A stretch of DNA of 64,000 nucleotides from UBA4732 sp963823075 (GCA_963823075.1 CAWGKE010000010.1:491959-555958); one strand, 5' to 3'; positions 40,360 to 50,866 are shown, counted from the stretch's first letter. Notes: generated by a model not told the origin, from the sequence alone. A program made the numbers and translations.

Positions 40360-40665
40360 ATGGAACCGAACGGCAATGCAGACCAGCAGCGGCGCGGGTC
40401 GTGCCTGGCCGTCATGCTCACCGGCAGTTTCGTGGGCTTCCTCTTGGTCCTGCTGGTGCTGGCCACCGGCGGCTGGGCCGTCCACCTTCTCTGGATCGCC
40501 GCGGCCATCGCCCTGTTCGGCCTGACCCACTACCTCCTGTGGGGCCGCCTGATGCTCCGGCAGACGGCCGGCGAGCGCGAAGAGGAAGAGGTCCGCCGCC
40601 GGGCCGAAGCGCGCGATCACGACGAGGCGGCGCCCGGCGCCAACGGCTTCCGCCGCATCCCCTGA
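40360..40665 (+). CDS. Small two-helix membrane protein
   Basis: A 101-residue protein with two hydrophobic helices, CLAVMLTGSFVGFLLVLLVL and AVHLLWIAAAIALFGLTHYL, joined by a short turn, and a charged C-terminal tail (EREEEEVRRRAEARDHDEAA). GAGGAGG precedes the ATG at 40360. The family is not recognised. It lies between the ORF6N gene (divergent) and speA, 215 bp upstream of the latter. It may be a membrane adaptor; nothing more can be said. Confidence 0.6.
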   Translation: MEPNGNADQQRRGSCLAVMLTGSFVGFLLVLLVLATGGWAVHLLWIAAAIALFGLTHYLLWGRLMLRQTAGEREEEEVRRRAEARDHDEAAPGANGFRRIP

Positions 40666-40729
40666 ACCGGGAGGTCGGGATGTACCGTCGCGCCGCCGCC
40701 GCCGGGCCGTTTGCGCCCTTGATTTCTCC

Positions 40730-40756
40730 TTGACGCCGGCCGGCGCGAACTATACT
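40730..40756 (+). promoter_or_regulatory. Possible speA promoter
   Basis: TTGACG at 40730-40735 and TATACT at 40751-40756 are separated by 15 bases, about 125 bp before the speA start. The match is good but the spacing is short. TACTGA at 40753 gives a 17-base spacer as an alternative. Confidence 0.4.
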
Positions 40757-40880
40757 GATGATTGGGTCAAACCCCTTGTCGCCCAAGGGCTTTCGCCGGT
40801 TTCTCGCGGCCCCGTCCCGGCGGCCGACCCATCACACCGCCCCACACGCCGACCCCCCCTTCTTGGTGGAGATTCACGAC

Positions 40881-42806
40881 ATGCCGAAAGGCGCTACAAC
40901 GGAACTGATGGACAAATGGAAGGTCCAGGACGCCATCGAGATGTACGGCGTCCGCCTCTGGGGGAAGGGATATTTCGGAGTCAACAAGGCCGGCCACGTC
41001 ACCGTCCATCCGAACAAGCGGGCCGACCCGTCGATCGATCTCAAGGAAGTGATCGACCAGTTGCAGGCCCGCGGCATCCAGCTGCCCATCCTCTTGCGCT
41101 TCACCGACATTCTGCGCCACCGCGTCGGCGAGATCCACGACGCCTTTCAGAAGGCGATCATGGAGTACGAGTACGGCGGCGGCTACTGCTGCGTCTACCC
41201 GATCAAGGTCAACCAGCAGCGGCACGTCGTCGAGGAGATCCTCGACTTCGGCAAGGCCTACCGCTTCGGCCTGGAGGCCGGCTCCAAGCCCGAGCTGCTG
41301 GCCGTGCTGGCCCTGACCAACGGCCTGGACACGCCGATCATCTGCAACGGCTTCAAGGACGACGAATTCATCCGCATGACCATGCTGGCCCGCAAGATCG
41401 GCAAGCCGATCATCCCCGTCGTCGAGAAGTTCACGGAGTTGGAGCTGATTCTGCGCCACGCCGAGGACCTGCGCATCCGGCCGGCCGTCGGCGTGCGCGT
41501 CAAGCTGGCGGCGCGCGGGGCCGGCCGCTGGCGCTCCAGCGCCGGCTACCGATCCAAGTTCGGCCTGACCCTGACCGAAGTTTTGGACGTCGTCGAGTAC
41601 CTCAAGCAGCGCGACATGGCCGACTGTCTGGAGCTGGTCCACTTCCACCTCGGCAGCCAGATCACGAACATTCGCAGCATCAAAAGTGCGCTGACCGAGG
41701 CGACGCGCGTCTACGTCGAGCTGCACCGCGTCGGGGCCGGGGTCAAGTTCCTCGACGTGGGCGGCGGCCTCGGCATCGACTACGACGGATCGCAGACCGA
41801 CTTCGAGTCGTCGATCAACTACACCTTGCAGGAGTACGCCAACGACGTGGTGTTCCGGGTCAAGAGCGTCTGCGACGAGGCCGGCGTGCCGCACCCGACG
41901 ATCCTTTCCGAGTCGGGCCGGGCGGTGGTGGCCTACCACAGCCTGCTGGTCTTCGACGTGCTGGGCGTGTCCAACTTCGATCAGTTCGACGCCCCGCCGG
42001 AGGTCCCGGCCGACGCCCCGCAGCAAGTCGGCGAGCTGTTCGCGGTTCACCGCGACCTGAAAAAGAAGAACGTGATCGAGAGCTACCACGACGCCGTGCA
42101 GGCCGTGGACGAAGCGATCGACATGTTCAACCTCGGCTCGCTGAACATCGAGCATCGGGCGCTGGTGGAGCGGCTGTTCTGGGCGGTGTGCGGCAAGACG
42201 CTGCGGCTGGTGCGCGAAATGGACGACATTCCGGAGGACCTTCAGGGGTTGGAGGCGCTGCTGTCGGACACCTATTTCTGCAACTTCTCGGTGTTCCAGT
42301 CGATGCCGGACAGCTGGGCGATCAAGCAGCTATTTCCGATATTGCCGATCCACCGGTTGAACGAAGCGCCGACACGGCGGGCGGTGCTGGGCGACATCAC
42401 CTGCGACTCGGACGGCAAGGTCGATCAGTTCATCGACCTGCGCGACGTGCGCAAGACGCTCCAGGTCCACCCCTTCAACGGCGAGCCGTACTACCTCGGC
42501 GCCTTCCTGCTGGGCGCCTATCAGGAAATCCTCGGCGACTTGCACAACCTGTTCGGCGACACCAACGCGGTACACGTCAGCATCGACGACGACGGCGAGG
42601 TCAGCTTCGACGACTTCATCAAGGGCGACACGGTGCGCGAGGTGCTGGCCTACGTGCAGTACAACGCGGAGAACCTCAAGGAGAGCCTGCGCAAGGACGT
42701 GGAGCGGGCGGTGCGGGCGGGCAAGATCAACCTGACGGAGTCCCGGCAGATGCTGCGGTTCTACGAGGCGGGGCTGGACGGGTATACTTACCTGGAAGAG
42801 CCGTGA
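40881..42806 (+). CDS. speA: Biosynthetic arginine decarboxylase
   Basis: A 641-residue PLP-dependent enzyme (fold type III) that converts arginine to agmatine, the first step of polyamine synthesis. GKGYFGVNKAGHVTVHPNKR is the N-terminal region; CVYPIKVNQQRHVVEEILDF holds the PLP-binding lysine; LVHFHLGSQITNIRSIKSAL, LDVGGGLGIDYDGSQT and ILSESGRAVVAYHSLLVFDV are conserved SpeA blocks. The length agrees with the family (about 630-660). The ATG at 40881 follows GGTGGAG. The stop overlaps the next start. The frame is intact. Confidence 0.95.
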   Translation: MPKGATTELMDKWKVQDAIEMYGVRLWGKGYFGVNKAGHVTVHPNKRADPSIDLKEVIDQLQARGIQLPILLRFTDILRHRVGEIHDAFQKAIMEYEYGGGYCCVYPIKVNQQRHVVEEILDFGKAYRFGLEAGSKPELLAVLALTNGLDTPIICNGFKDDEFIRMTMLARKIGKPIIPVVEKFTELELILRHAEDLRIRPAVGVRVKLAARGAGRWRSSAGYRSKFGLTLTEVLDVVEYLKQRDMADCLELVHFHLGSQITNIRSIKSALTEATRVYVELHRVGAGVKFLDVGGGLGIDYDGSQTDFESSINYTLQEYANDVVFRVKSVCDEAGVPHPTILSESGRAVVAYHSLLVFDVLGVSNFDQFDAPPEVPADAPQQVGELFAVHRDLKKKNVIESYHDAVQAVDEAIDMFNLGSLNIEHRALVERLFWAVCGKTLRLVREMDDIPEDLQGLEALLSDTYFCNFSVFQSMPDSWAIKQLFPILPIHRLNEAPTRRAVLGDITCDSDGKVDQFIDLRDVRKTLQVHPFNGEPYYLGAFLLGAYQEILGDLHNLFGDTNAVHVSIDDDGEVSFDDFIKGDTVREVLAYVQYNAENLKESLRKDVERAVRAGKINLTESRQMLRFYEAGLDGYTYLEEP

Positions 42807-43432
42807 GATCGCACTTCCAGTGCCTGGAGGATTCGACAGCCATATCGGCGTATTGCGTTCCGAACTACATCAAGCCTCTGGATGTCTTGACCGCGCTCGA
42901 TCGCGCCGGCGTTCGAGCTGTGCTCGTCGGATCGCACGCGCTTGGGGGCTGGATGCAAGAACCGCGCGCTGCGCGGGAAACGGCGGTCCTTGTCGCTGCC
43001 AGAAACCACCGGAAGGCCGTCCGGACGCTGCTCGCCGCCTTTCCACATCTCCGACCGGAAATCCACGAAATTGGGATGAAGTTGTGCGACCCTGATCCAC
43101 AGGGACCCGTTATCGACCTGCTGAAATCGGTTCAGCCCATTTTGCGAAGAGCATTGGTCCATACCGTCACCGTGAAGGCCCGGCGCCGGTCGTACCTCAT
43201 TGCTACCGTGGAGACGGCGCTGGCCATGGTGTTCGGTCCCATGATCGGTCTTGAATGGAGCAACCCTGACAAGTACATGCACGCCCACGACTTCCTGCGC
43301 ATCATCGAGTCAAATCCTGAGATGGATTTGAAAGCATTAGCGGCGTGCGGCGAACTACTGTATAAAGGCGGCGGCGCCGCGATCATCGAAAAGGTACAGC
43401 GGATCCGCGCCGGCGAGAAGCTGAACCTCTGA
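42803..43432 (+). CDS. Nucleotidyltransferase-like protein overlapping speA
   Basis: 209 residues from a GTG at 42803 that overlaps the speA stop (GTGA). The segment VLTALDRAGVRAVLVGSHAL, then GGWMQEPRAARETAVLVAAR resembles the first part of a minimal nucleotidyltransferase fold, though the second acidic residue is not in the usual DxD form. The middle LIATVETALAMVFGPMIGLE and C-terminal DLKALAACGELLYKGGGAAI are helical. Function unknown. The coupling suggests that it is produced with SpeA, but a metabolic link is not obvious. Confidence 0.6.
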   Translation: MRSHFQCLEDSTAISAYCVPNYIKPLDVLTALDRAGVRAVLVGSHALGGWMQEPRAARETAVLVAARNHRKAVRTLLAAFPHLRPEIHEIGMKLCDPDPQGPVIDLLKSVQPILRRALVHTVTVKARRRSYLIATVETALAMVFGPMIGLEWSNPDKYMHAHDFLRIIESNPEMDLKALAACGELLYKGGGAAIIEKVQRIRAGEKLNL

Positions 43433-43445
43433 AGGAACCACGTAC

Positions 43446-44565
43446 ATGCTGCTCACAGGCCTGTCCGGCAACGAGATCTATTGCCTCGCCCACAAGGGCT
43501 GGTCGCCGGGCGAGCTGGTGCTGGGCAACAGCGTCCACTCGCTCGGGTTTGTGCGCGGGCTGGCCACCGGCTTTCAGACCATGACCGGCGGCGAGCTGGA
43601 TTCCATCACGCACCTCATCTCCGACGGCCGCCACGCCGCCCTCAAGCGCATGGAAGACGAGGCGACGCGCACCAACGCCAACGGCATCACCGGCGTCGTC
43701 TCCGACCTGAAAAACCTCACCGGCATGGTCGAGTTCCTGGCCGTCGGCTCGTCCGTCAAAAACACGACCCACACCGGCCCGTTCTTCACGACCGCCTGCT
43801 CCGGTCAGGACCTCTACTGCCAGATCGACGCCGGCTACGAGCCGCGGCACTTCGTGATGGGCAACGTGGCCTACGCCCTGGGCCTCGGCCGCGGCATCAT
43901 GGCGGCGCTGCGCGGCTTCAGCGGCGGCGAGGTCAAGGAAGTCTCGCAGATGATCAACCACACGCGCCACCTGGCGCTGGACGCGCCTCGAAGCCGAAGC
44001 CAAGGCGCGCGGCGCCAACGCCGTGGTGGACATTCTGACGCACATCCTGCCGTTCGGGCCAGGCGTCAAGGAAATGCTGATGGTCGGCACCGCCTCGCAC
44101 AACCCCATCCTGGGCAACCCCGACCGGCCGATCACGTCGGAGCTGACGGGCGAGGAGCTGTGGAACCTCACCCACGTCGGCTACCAGCCGGTGCGGCTGA
44201 TGCTGGGCACGTCGGTCTACGCCCTCGGCTTCGCCGGCGGCCTCAGCACCTTTTTCCGATCGTTCAAGCGCGGCGAGCTGGACGCCATGACGCGCCTGGT
44301 GTACGAGGCGCGCGAGAACGCCCTGGACCACATCCGGCGCGAAGCCGAGGGCTTGCAGGCGGACGGCGTGATCGGCGTCAAGCTGTTCATCAGCGAAGTC
44401 GGCACGAGCTTCGTGGAGGTGCTGGCCATCGGCACCGCCATCAAGCGCAACGCCTCGTGCAAGACGGTCAGCCCGCAGCTCGTGCCGCAGGCCATCATCC
44501 GCGACCGGGACACCTTCTTCGACCGCGACCTCCAGCCGGCGGCGCAGTCGCTGGAGAGGAAGTGA
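43446..44565 (+). CDS. Triple YbjQ/UPF0145-domain protein, one frame break
   Basis: About 373 residues with three tandem YbjQ (UPF0145) modules of some 120 residues each. Equivalent openings are EIYCLAHKGWSPGELVLGNS, DLYCQIDAGYEPRHFVMGNV and ELWNLTHVGYQPVRLMLGTS. Each module later has an ANAxxGV/D-type strand (TNANGITGVVSDLKNLTGMV; GANAVVDILTHIL; ADGVIGVKLFISEV). Single YbjQ proteins form pentamers and are said to bind metals; a fused triple would build a different ring. The frame breaks near 43985 in module two, repaired by dropping one base. The gene lies 14 bp after the nucleotidyltransferase-like gene. Confidence 0.82.
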
Positions 44566-44579
44566 GGATTTTGGTTCCC

Positions 44580-44607
44580 TAGGACTTATAGGACTTATAA
44601 GTCCTAT
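44580..44607. repeat. TAGGACTTA repeats and 20-bp perfect palindrome upstream of pyrD
   Basis: AGGACTTAT occurs twice in tandem (44581-44598) and then inverted, so 44588-44607 (ATAGGACTTATAAGTCCTAT) is a perfect palindrome. It lies 32 bases before the pyrD start and 15 bases after the YbjQ gene. It may act as operator or transcription end, or be one more dispersed repeat. Confidence 0.75.
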
Positions 44608-44638
44608 AACCCATGGGACCAATCAAGATTGAGGCGTC

Positions 44639-45545
44639 ATGGCCGACCTTTCCGTCACCCTCGGCCGCCTTCGCCTGAGCAATCCCATCCTCGTGGCCTC
44701 GGGCACGTTCGGCTACGCACGGGAGATGGCCGGCCTCGTCGATTTCGCGCGGCTGGGCGGCGTCATCCCCAAAACCGTCACGCGCCAGCCGCGCATCGGC
44801 AACCCGCCGCCGCGCACCGTCGAGACGCCGTCGGGAATGCTCAACGCCATCGGCCTCGACAACGACGGCATCGAACATTTCATCCATCATCATCTGCCCT
44901 ACCTCCGCACGCTGCCGACGGCGGTGATCGCCAACATCGCCGGCAAGAACGAGCAAGAATTCGTGGACATGGCGGAGATGATCGGGAGAGAAGAGGGGTT
45001 GGCGGCGCTGGAGCTGAACCTGTCGTGTCCCAACGTGGCCGGGGGCGTCGATTTCGCCGTGGACCCGGAGGTGACTCGGCGGCGTGGTGCGGCGGGTGCG
45101 CGAGGTCTGCCCGCTGCCGGTGATCGCCAAGCTCACGCCGAACGTCACGAACATCGTGAGCATCGCCCAGGCCGCGGCCGACGGCGGGGCGGACGCCGTA
45201 TCGCTGGTGAACACGTTCGTCGGCATGGCGGTGGATTGGCGTCGGCGGCGGCCGGTGCTGGGCAACGTCACCGGCGGCCTGAGCGGCCCGGCGATCAAGC
45301 CGCTGGCGCTGCGGCTGGTATGGCAGACAGCGCGGAGCGTAAAAATCCCCATTATCGGCGTTGGCGGCATTGCGACGCTGGACGACGTGATGGAGTTCCT
45401 CGTCGCCGGGGCGACGGCGGTGCAGCTGGGCACGGTCAATTTCTACGACCCGACCGCGTCGGTGCGCGTGGTGGAGGGGCTGCCGGCGGCGCTGGCCCAG
45501 CTGGGGGCGGCGAGCGTGCCCGAGGTGGTCGGAACGCTCGGTTAG
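44639..45545 (+). CDS. pyrD: Dihydroorotate dehydrogenase, catalytic subunit, one frame break
   Basis: About 302 residues; catalyses the fourth step of pyrimidine synthesis and binds FMN. LRLSNPILVASGTFGYAREM is the N-terminal family start; NIAGKNEQEFVDMA, LELNLSCPNVAGG and the FMN site IIGVGGIATLDDVMEFLVAG follow. NLSCPNV...CPLPVIAKLTPNV suits class 1B. The catalytic cysteine normally in the mobile loop is in NLSCPN-like sequence. The frame breaks near 45080. The TAG stop shares its final G with the first base of the ISAzo13-type element, and the native stop is restored if the element is removed. Confidence 0.9.
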
Positions 45546-45592
45546 GACGCCCGAAAGAACAACTTGAGCAAGTTTTTCTGAGTTCGTAGTCT

Positions 45593-46913
45593 GTGAGGAT
45601 GCACGATGCAACCATCCTCCAAGGACTGCGGACCAAGTATGGAACTCTTCAGCCGATCATGGACGAGCGTCTCCGTCGCCAGTGGGCTGCCACGGAAGCT
45701 CTCGCCCTGGGCTGGGGTGGCGTCTCGGCGGTTGCCAGCGCCACCGGGCTGTCGCGCAATACCATTGCCGCCGGCATTGCGGAGATCGGCGAGCGGTCGC
45801 GGCAGACCACGCCCGTTCCTCCCAGCCCGCGGGTGCGGCGACCGGGCGGCGGGCGCAAACCGCTGACCGAGACCGACCCCGGTCTGGCAGAGGCGCTGGA
45901 GGCCTTGGTCGAGCCGGTGACGCGGGGGCACCCCGAATCGCCCTTGCGCTGGACGTGCAAGAGCACAGCGAAGCTGGCCGAGGAGTTGCACCGGCAGGGG
46001 CACGCGGTCAGCGACCGAACCGTGGCCAAGCTGCTGTACGAGGCGGGCTACAGCCTCCAGTCCAACCGCAAGACCCGTGAGGGGTCGGCGCACCCGGATC
46101 GCAACGCCCAGTTCGAGTACATCAACGACCGGGTGCGGCTGTTCCAGTGCCAGGGGCAGCCGGTGGTGTCGGTGGACACCAAGAAGAAGGAATTGGTCGG
46201 GGATTTCAAGAACGGCGGCCGGGAGTGGCGGCCCAAAGGCCAGCCGCAAGAGGTCCGGGTCCACGACTTCCAAGATCCGGCTCTGGGCAAGGCGATTCCC
46301 TACGGGGTCTACGACCTGACCCACAACCAGGGTTGGGTGAGCGTGGGCATCGACCACGACACGGTGCGGTTCGCGGCCGAGACGCTGCGGCGCTGGTGGG
46401 CAGGGATGGGCGCCAAGAGGTTCCCACGTCGCCGGAAGTTGCTGATCACGGCGGACGGCGGGGGGAGCAACGGCAGTCGGTCGCGGCTGTGGAAGATGGC
46501 GTTGCAAGGGCTGGCCGACGCCGTCGGGCTGATTCGAGGAGATAGAAGAGGGAGAGAAGAGAGAGAAAAAGGTGGAGGAGGAGATGAGAGAAACGGCTGG
46601 TTGAAGATGTCCGACTCCGCTGAGCGTGAGCCACCTGGCCGCCGGGGACGAGCAAGTGGAACAAGATCGAACACCGGCTGTTCTGCCACATCACGCAGAA
46701 CTGGCGGGGACGACCGCTGGTGAGCCATGAGGTGATCGTAAGCCTGATTGCCCATACCACCACCGAAGCGGGACTCTGAAGTTTCAGGCGGTGCTGGACA
46801 CCAACTGCTATGAGACAGGAGCCAAGGTGAGTGACGAAGAGATGGCATCCCTTCAGATCACCAAGGCCGACTTCCAGCGGCGATTGGAACTACGGACCAT
46901 TGCGCCCAACTGA
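45593..46913 (+). pseudogene. ISAzo13-type transposase, damaged
   Basis: The first 310 residues are intact: MRMHDATILQGLRTKYGTLQ, helix-turn-helix GGVSAVASATGLSRNTIAAG, then catalytic region PVVSVDTKKKELVGDFKNGG and KLLITADGGGSNGSRSRLWK. After LADAVGL (46530) a GA-rich stretch of about 90 bp replaces the usual join; later frames give GTSKWNKIEHRLFCHITQNW, SHEVIVSLIAHTTTEAGL and LDTNCYETGAKVSDEEMASL to the TGA at 46911-46913, with at least two further breaks. The enzyme in this copy is probably inactive. Confidence 0.85.
46530..46620 (+). repeat. GA-rich insert within the ISAzo13 transposase
   Basis: From about 46536 to 46600 the plus strand is almost only G and A (GAGGAGATAGAAGAGGGAGA and similar). 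It interrupts the conserved transposase sequence between the GGG-CTG at about 46530 and CTGAGCGTGAGCCACCTG at 46619. GGAGATAGAAGAG resembles GGAGATAGAGGAG of the repeat at 12939-13048. Confidence 0.7.
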
Positions 46914-47023
46914 CACTTGCTCAAGTTATTGTTTCGGGCGTCCTTAGCAACATTTCTTGCAACAAATCGGCGATTCCAGCGCAGAATAGAGGCCGTCGTC
47001 ACGCTTCATTCAGGAGAGCGGCA

Positions 47024-47563
47024 ATGGCCGACCCGGACCTGGAACGGTTCCGCGCCTACCTGACCCTGCTGTCGTGCGCCCAGATCGACCCGCGTTTGCA
47101 AGGCAAGATCGACCTTTCGGGCGTCGTGCAGCAGACGTTGCTGGAAGCGCACCTGGCGCGGCAGCGCGTCGCCGACTGGAACGAGGCCCAGCAGGCGGCC
47201 TGGCTGCGCCGGTTGCTGGCCCATAACCTGACGGATGAGGTCCGTAAACTCCGTACCGAGGCCCGCGACGTCCACCGCGAACAGGCGCTCGATGCTTCGT
47301 CGGCGCGGCTGGAAGCGCTTTTGGCGGCCGAACAGTCGTCGCCGAGCGAGCAGGTCCAGCGCAAGGAGACGGCGTTGCAATTGGCCGACGCCCTGGAGCA
47401 GTTGCCGCCGGACGCCCGCGACGCCCTGGTGTTGCAGCACTGGCACGGCTGGACGCTGGCCCAGATCGCCGAGCGGCTGAACCGCACGCCCGGCGCCGTC
47501 GCCGGATTGATCCATCGCGGCTTGCAGCAGTTGAAGAAAACCCTCGCCTCCGTGAGTGACACC
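47024..47563 (+). CDS. ECF-sigma-like domain, in frame with a downstream kinase
   Basis: 180 residues (MADPDLERFRAYLTLLSCAQ...). Region 2 is DLSGVVQQTLLEAHLARQRV, AWLRRLLAHNLTDEVRKLRT; region 4 is LPPDARDALVLQHWHGWTLA plus EIAERL-like turn IAERLNRTPGAVAGLIHRGL. AGGAGAG precedes the ATG at 47024. The frame continues without stop through SVSDTMSDTPSNPSDREQRL into the kinase. Usually such sigma factors end there and a kinase begins at its own ATG (47564). Because single-base errors are frequent in this window, the fusion may be real or an artefact. It would target genes under its own signal, as other planctomycete ECF-kinase pairs do. Confidence 0.75.
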
Positions 47564-50500
47564 ATGAGCGACACGCCATCGAATCCGTCCGACCGGGAAC
47601 AACGCCTGCAAGAGGTGCTGGCCGCCTTCATCCAGGCAGTCGAAGCGGGACAGGCGCCCGACCGTCAGAAGCTGCTTGCGGAGCATCCGGACCTGGCCGA
47701 CGAACTCGCTTCGTTCTTCGCCAACCGCGAGGAGTTCGCCCGGCTCGCCGTGCCGGTCGCGCCGCCCGCCTCCGAATCGGCGACCGTGGGCGCGGACGGC
47801 CCGACCGACGGCGTGCCGGCGCTCGGCGACAACGTGCGTTACTTCGGCGACTACGAGATCCTCGAGGAGATCGCCCGCGGCGGCATGGGCGTGGTCTTCA
47901 AGGCCCGGCAGGTGAGCCTCAACCGCGTCGTGGCGCTGAAGATGATCCTGGCCGGCCAGCTGGCGACGCCGCTGGACGTGCAGCGCTTCCAGCGCGAGGC
48001 GGAGGCGGCGGCCAACCTCGACCATCCGAACATCGTGCCCATCTACGAGGTGGGCGAACACGCCGGCAGCCACTACTTCTCGATGAAGCTGATCGAAGGG
48101 CGGCAGCCTGGCCGACCGCGTCGAGGAGCTGCGCAAGGACCGCAAGAAGGCGGTGCAGCTCATGGCGAAGGTGGCGCGGGCCGTCCATTACGCCCACCAG
48201 CGCGGCATCCTGCACCGCGACCTGAAGCCGGCCAACATCCTCTCGACAAGGACGGCCAGCCGCACGTCACCGACTTCGGCCTGGCGAAGAAGGTCGACGG
48301 GCGACAGCGGCATGACGCAGTCCGGGGCGATCGTGGGCACGCCGAGCTACATGGCGCCGGAGCAGGCCGCCGCCAAGAAGGACCTCACGACGGCGGCGGA
48401 CGTCTACAGCCTGGGCGCGATCCTGTACGAGCTGCTGACCGGCCGACCGCCGTTCCGGGGGCCGACGCCGCTGGACACGCTGCTGCAGGTGATGGAGAAG
48501 GAGCCGGCCCGGCCGCGGACGCTCGACCGCACGATCGACCGGGACCTGGAAACCATCGTGCTGAAGTGCCTGGCGAAAGAGCCGGCCCAGCGCTACGCCT
48601 CGGCGGAGGCGCTGGCGGAGGACCTGGAGCGCTGGCTGCGGGGCGAACCGATCAAGGCCCGGCGCATCCGGTTGCCCGTGCGGCTGTGGCGCTGGTGCCG
48701 GCGCAACCCGGGCCTGGCACTGACTTCGACGGCGGTGCTGCTGGGTGCCGTGGTGGCGATTTGCCTTTTACTCCTGACGAGCCAGATGGCCGCAGCGGAC
48801 GCCTCCCTGCGCACTGCGGATGCCTTTCGCCATAGCGGCGACCGATACAACGCGCTTACCGAGTTCAAGCTGGCGCTCGCCCAGGGCGCGGGCCGTTGGA
48901 GCAACGGTTTGGCCCAGCGCAAGCAGGCCATAGAAACGATCACGATGCCTGGCATCGAGCCAGTGGCCCAATACGTCTGCGATGCTTACCGGACCCCCCT
49001 GGCTTCTTCGGGAGGCCGCCATCTCTGCTAGCAGTTTCGCGCCTGACGACCCCCGCCTCCCGAGCGAAGAAACGGTCGCCGTGCCAAAGATTCCCTTGCC
49101 GGAGGGGCTGACTCTCCTCGGCGCCAGCCACGACGGCAAATGGGCGGTGGTCGCCTCGGCCCGGCCGGATGAGACCAACCGAGGGCTGTCACTGTGGGAC
49201 GCCGCCGCCGGCAAGCCCGTCGAGGAGTGCAAAGGCGTCGCCTTGCCGCTGCCGGACTACGTGTCGGTGTCCGCCGACGGCCGGCGCATGGCCTACGTCG
49301 ATACCGAGACCAGAGAGACCGTCAAGGTCTACGACTGGGAGCGCAAAGGCTACCTTTCCACCCTGCCGATAGGAACCAAGTACACCGGAAGTGATGGGCA
49401 TTATTACTGGTATGTCTTGAAAAACCAGGCCTCCTTCAGCCCGGACGGAACGTTGCTCGCCTTCTGCGGCATGCATGACGGGTATCATGCGTTGTTGCTT
49501 TATGATTTGGACCTCGGCGATTCGGCGGGAATCCTATACTGCCGCCAGATCAGCTACTCGGCGTGGAGTGGGAACGGCCGTTGGATCATCACGGCAGGCG
49601 CGGAGCAAATGATCGGCCCGTCGTGGGAACCGGTGTCGTGGGAACCGGTATGGGGCGATATGTATGTGCAGTTCAGCGAGGTCATCCGCGCGCCCGGCTG
49701 CCAGACCGGCGCAGGCGGGAGATATTCGATCCGCTTTCTCCACGGTGGGACCCAGCTGACCACGGGCCCGACGTATCCAAACGCGATAGCGCGGCGCGAT
49801 AAAACGCCAGTAACCAACGGCTACACGCTTTGGGACGTTACGCCTGGCGAGAAGTGCATCGCCTTGAAACCGAACGCCGCCGACCTGCCGAAGGGATCCT
49901 TGCTATTAGCGAGCGATACCGAAACCTGGGTCTTGCAGCCGAACAACCGGCACGAGGACAATGAAGTGTTTACCTTGCGGAAACTCGAACCCCCGCAGCG
50001 TTCGATCGTGTTCAAGCATCCCGGTTTCACGGACCGGCTGTTGCAACAGAAAGGGTCAGTGCCCCGTTTGCATAACGCGGCAATGAGTCGGGACGGCACG
50101 CGCTTGCTATGCCAGTTCGACCTGTATTATCCTCCCAAAATGTATTCGGAGGGTTGCTCCCTTGAGCTGTGGGACGCGAACCGGGCCGAGGCCTTGCCAT
50201 CTGGGACGGGTCGAAACTGGACGGAGACGCAAACTACGGTCAGTACAGCACCACGATGCAGTTTACGCCAGATGGCCAGCATGCCTTGACCATGGGAGGA
50301 AGGGATTCGGTGCTGTGGAACGTCGCCGCCGGGAAGTTGGAATGGGGTGCCCGAGGCCGTGCCGCTTTTCCAGATTGTGAGACGCGAATCACTCTAGGGG
50401 CGGATGGCGCCCAATTCCTCTTGGTGTACCCGTTAGACCAAGGCGACATGGTCTTCACCCTCAATGAGACAGCCACGGGTAAGAAATTGCGCGGTTGGTC

Positions 50501-50866
50501 GGATTCCGAAGTATTCTCGAGCGCTATCGAGCAGCGGATCGGGGGTATGGTGGCGAGCGATCCAACGGTTTTGTCGCGGTGGAACACGAAGGTCACTTTC
50601 CATGGTGGATGCGTGGCGACGATCAATCCGGACGGCAGCCTGATCGCGGCATCCGACCACGGATTGATTATGCTGTTCAACGCGGCGACGGGCAAGAAAG
50701 TGGCCGAATGGCAGGTGGGCAAGACAGTGGCCGAAGGGGAGGTCTCTTACACCGACATACAGGCGCTGGCGTTCAGTCCCGACGGAGGCACGCTGGCTTC
50801 CGGGGACGCGGCGAGGTGAAGCTCTGGAACCTTGTCTGGATTCGCAAGGAGCTGGCCGCCCTCGAT
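47564..50866 (+). CDS. Hanks-type Ser/Thr kinase with beta-propeller repeats, several frame breaks
   Basis: About 1,100 residues. The kinase domain starts with FGDYEILEEIARGGMGVVFK (P-loop), has VALKMIL (ATP lysine), ILHRDLKPANIL, TDFGLAKKVDG and GTPSYMAPEQA. A membrane helix (LALTSTAVLLGAVVAICLLL) follows. The outer part carries WD40-like strands: LSLWDAAAGKPVEE, TLWDVTPGEK, VLWNVAAGKLEW, MLFNAATGKKVAEWQ and VKLWNLVWIRKELA. Frame breaks lie near 48110, 48240, 48300, 49010, 50200 and 50815, so only joined frames reveal the gene. The end is uncertain, near the 3' end of the convergent AsmA-like gene. It is likely a signalling receptor with extracytoplasmic propeller. Confidence 0.8.

Larger units (their letters stand above)
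45545..46943 (+). mobile_element. ISAzo13-type insertion sequence on the pyrD stop codon
   Basis: 1,399 bp. The ends are inverted repeats: GGACGCCCGAAAGAACAACT on the left and GGACGCCCGAAACAATAACT read inward on the right, each followed by TGAGCAAGT. TTA is duplicated at 45542-45544 and 46944-46946. The insertion site is exactly the TTAG at the end of pyrD, so both outer junctions leave a TAG stop in frame. Confidence 0.92.
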
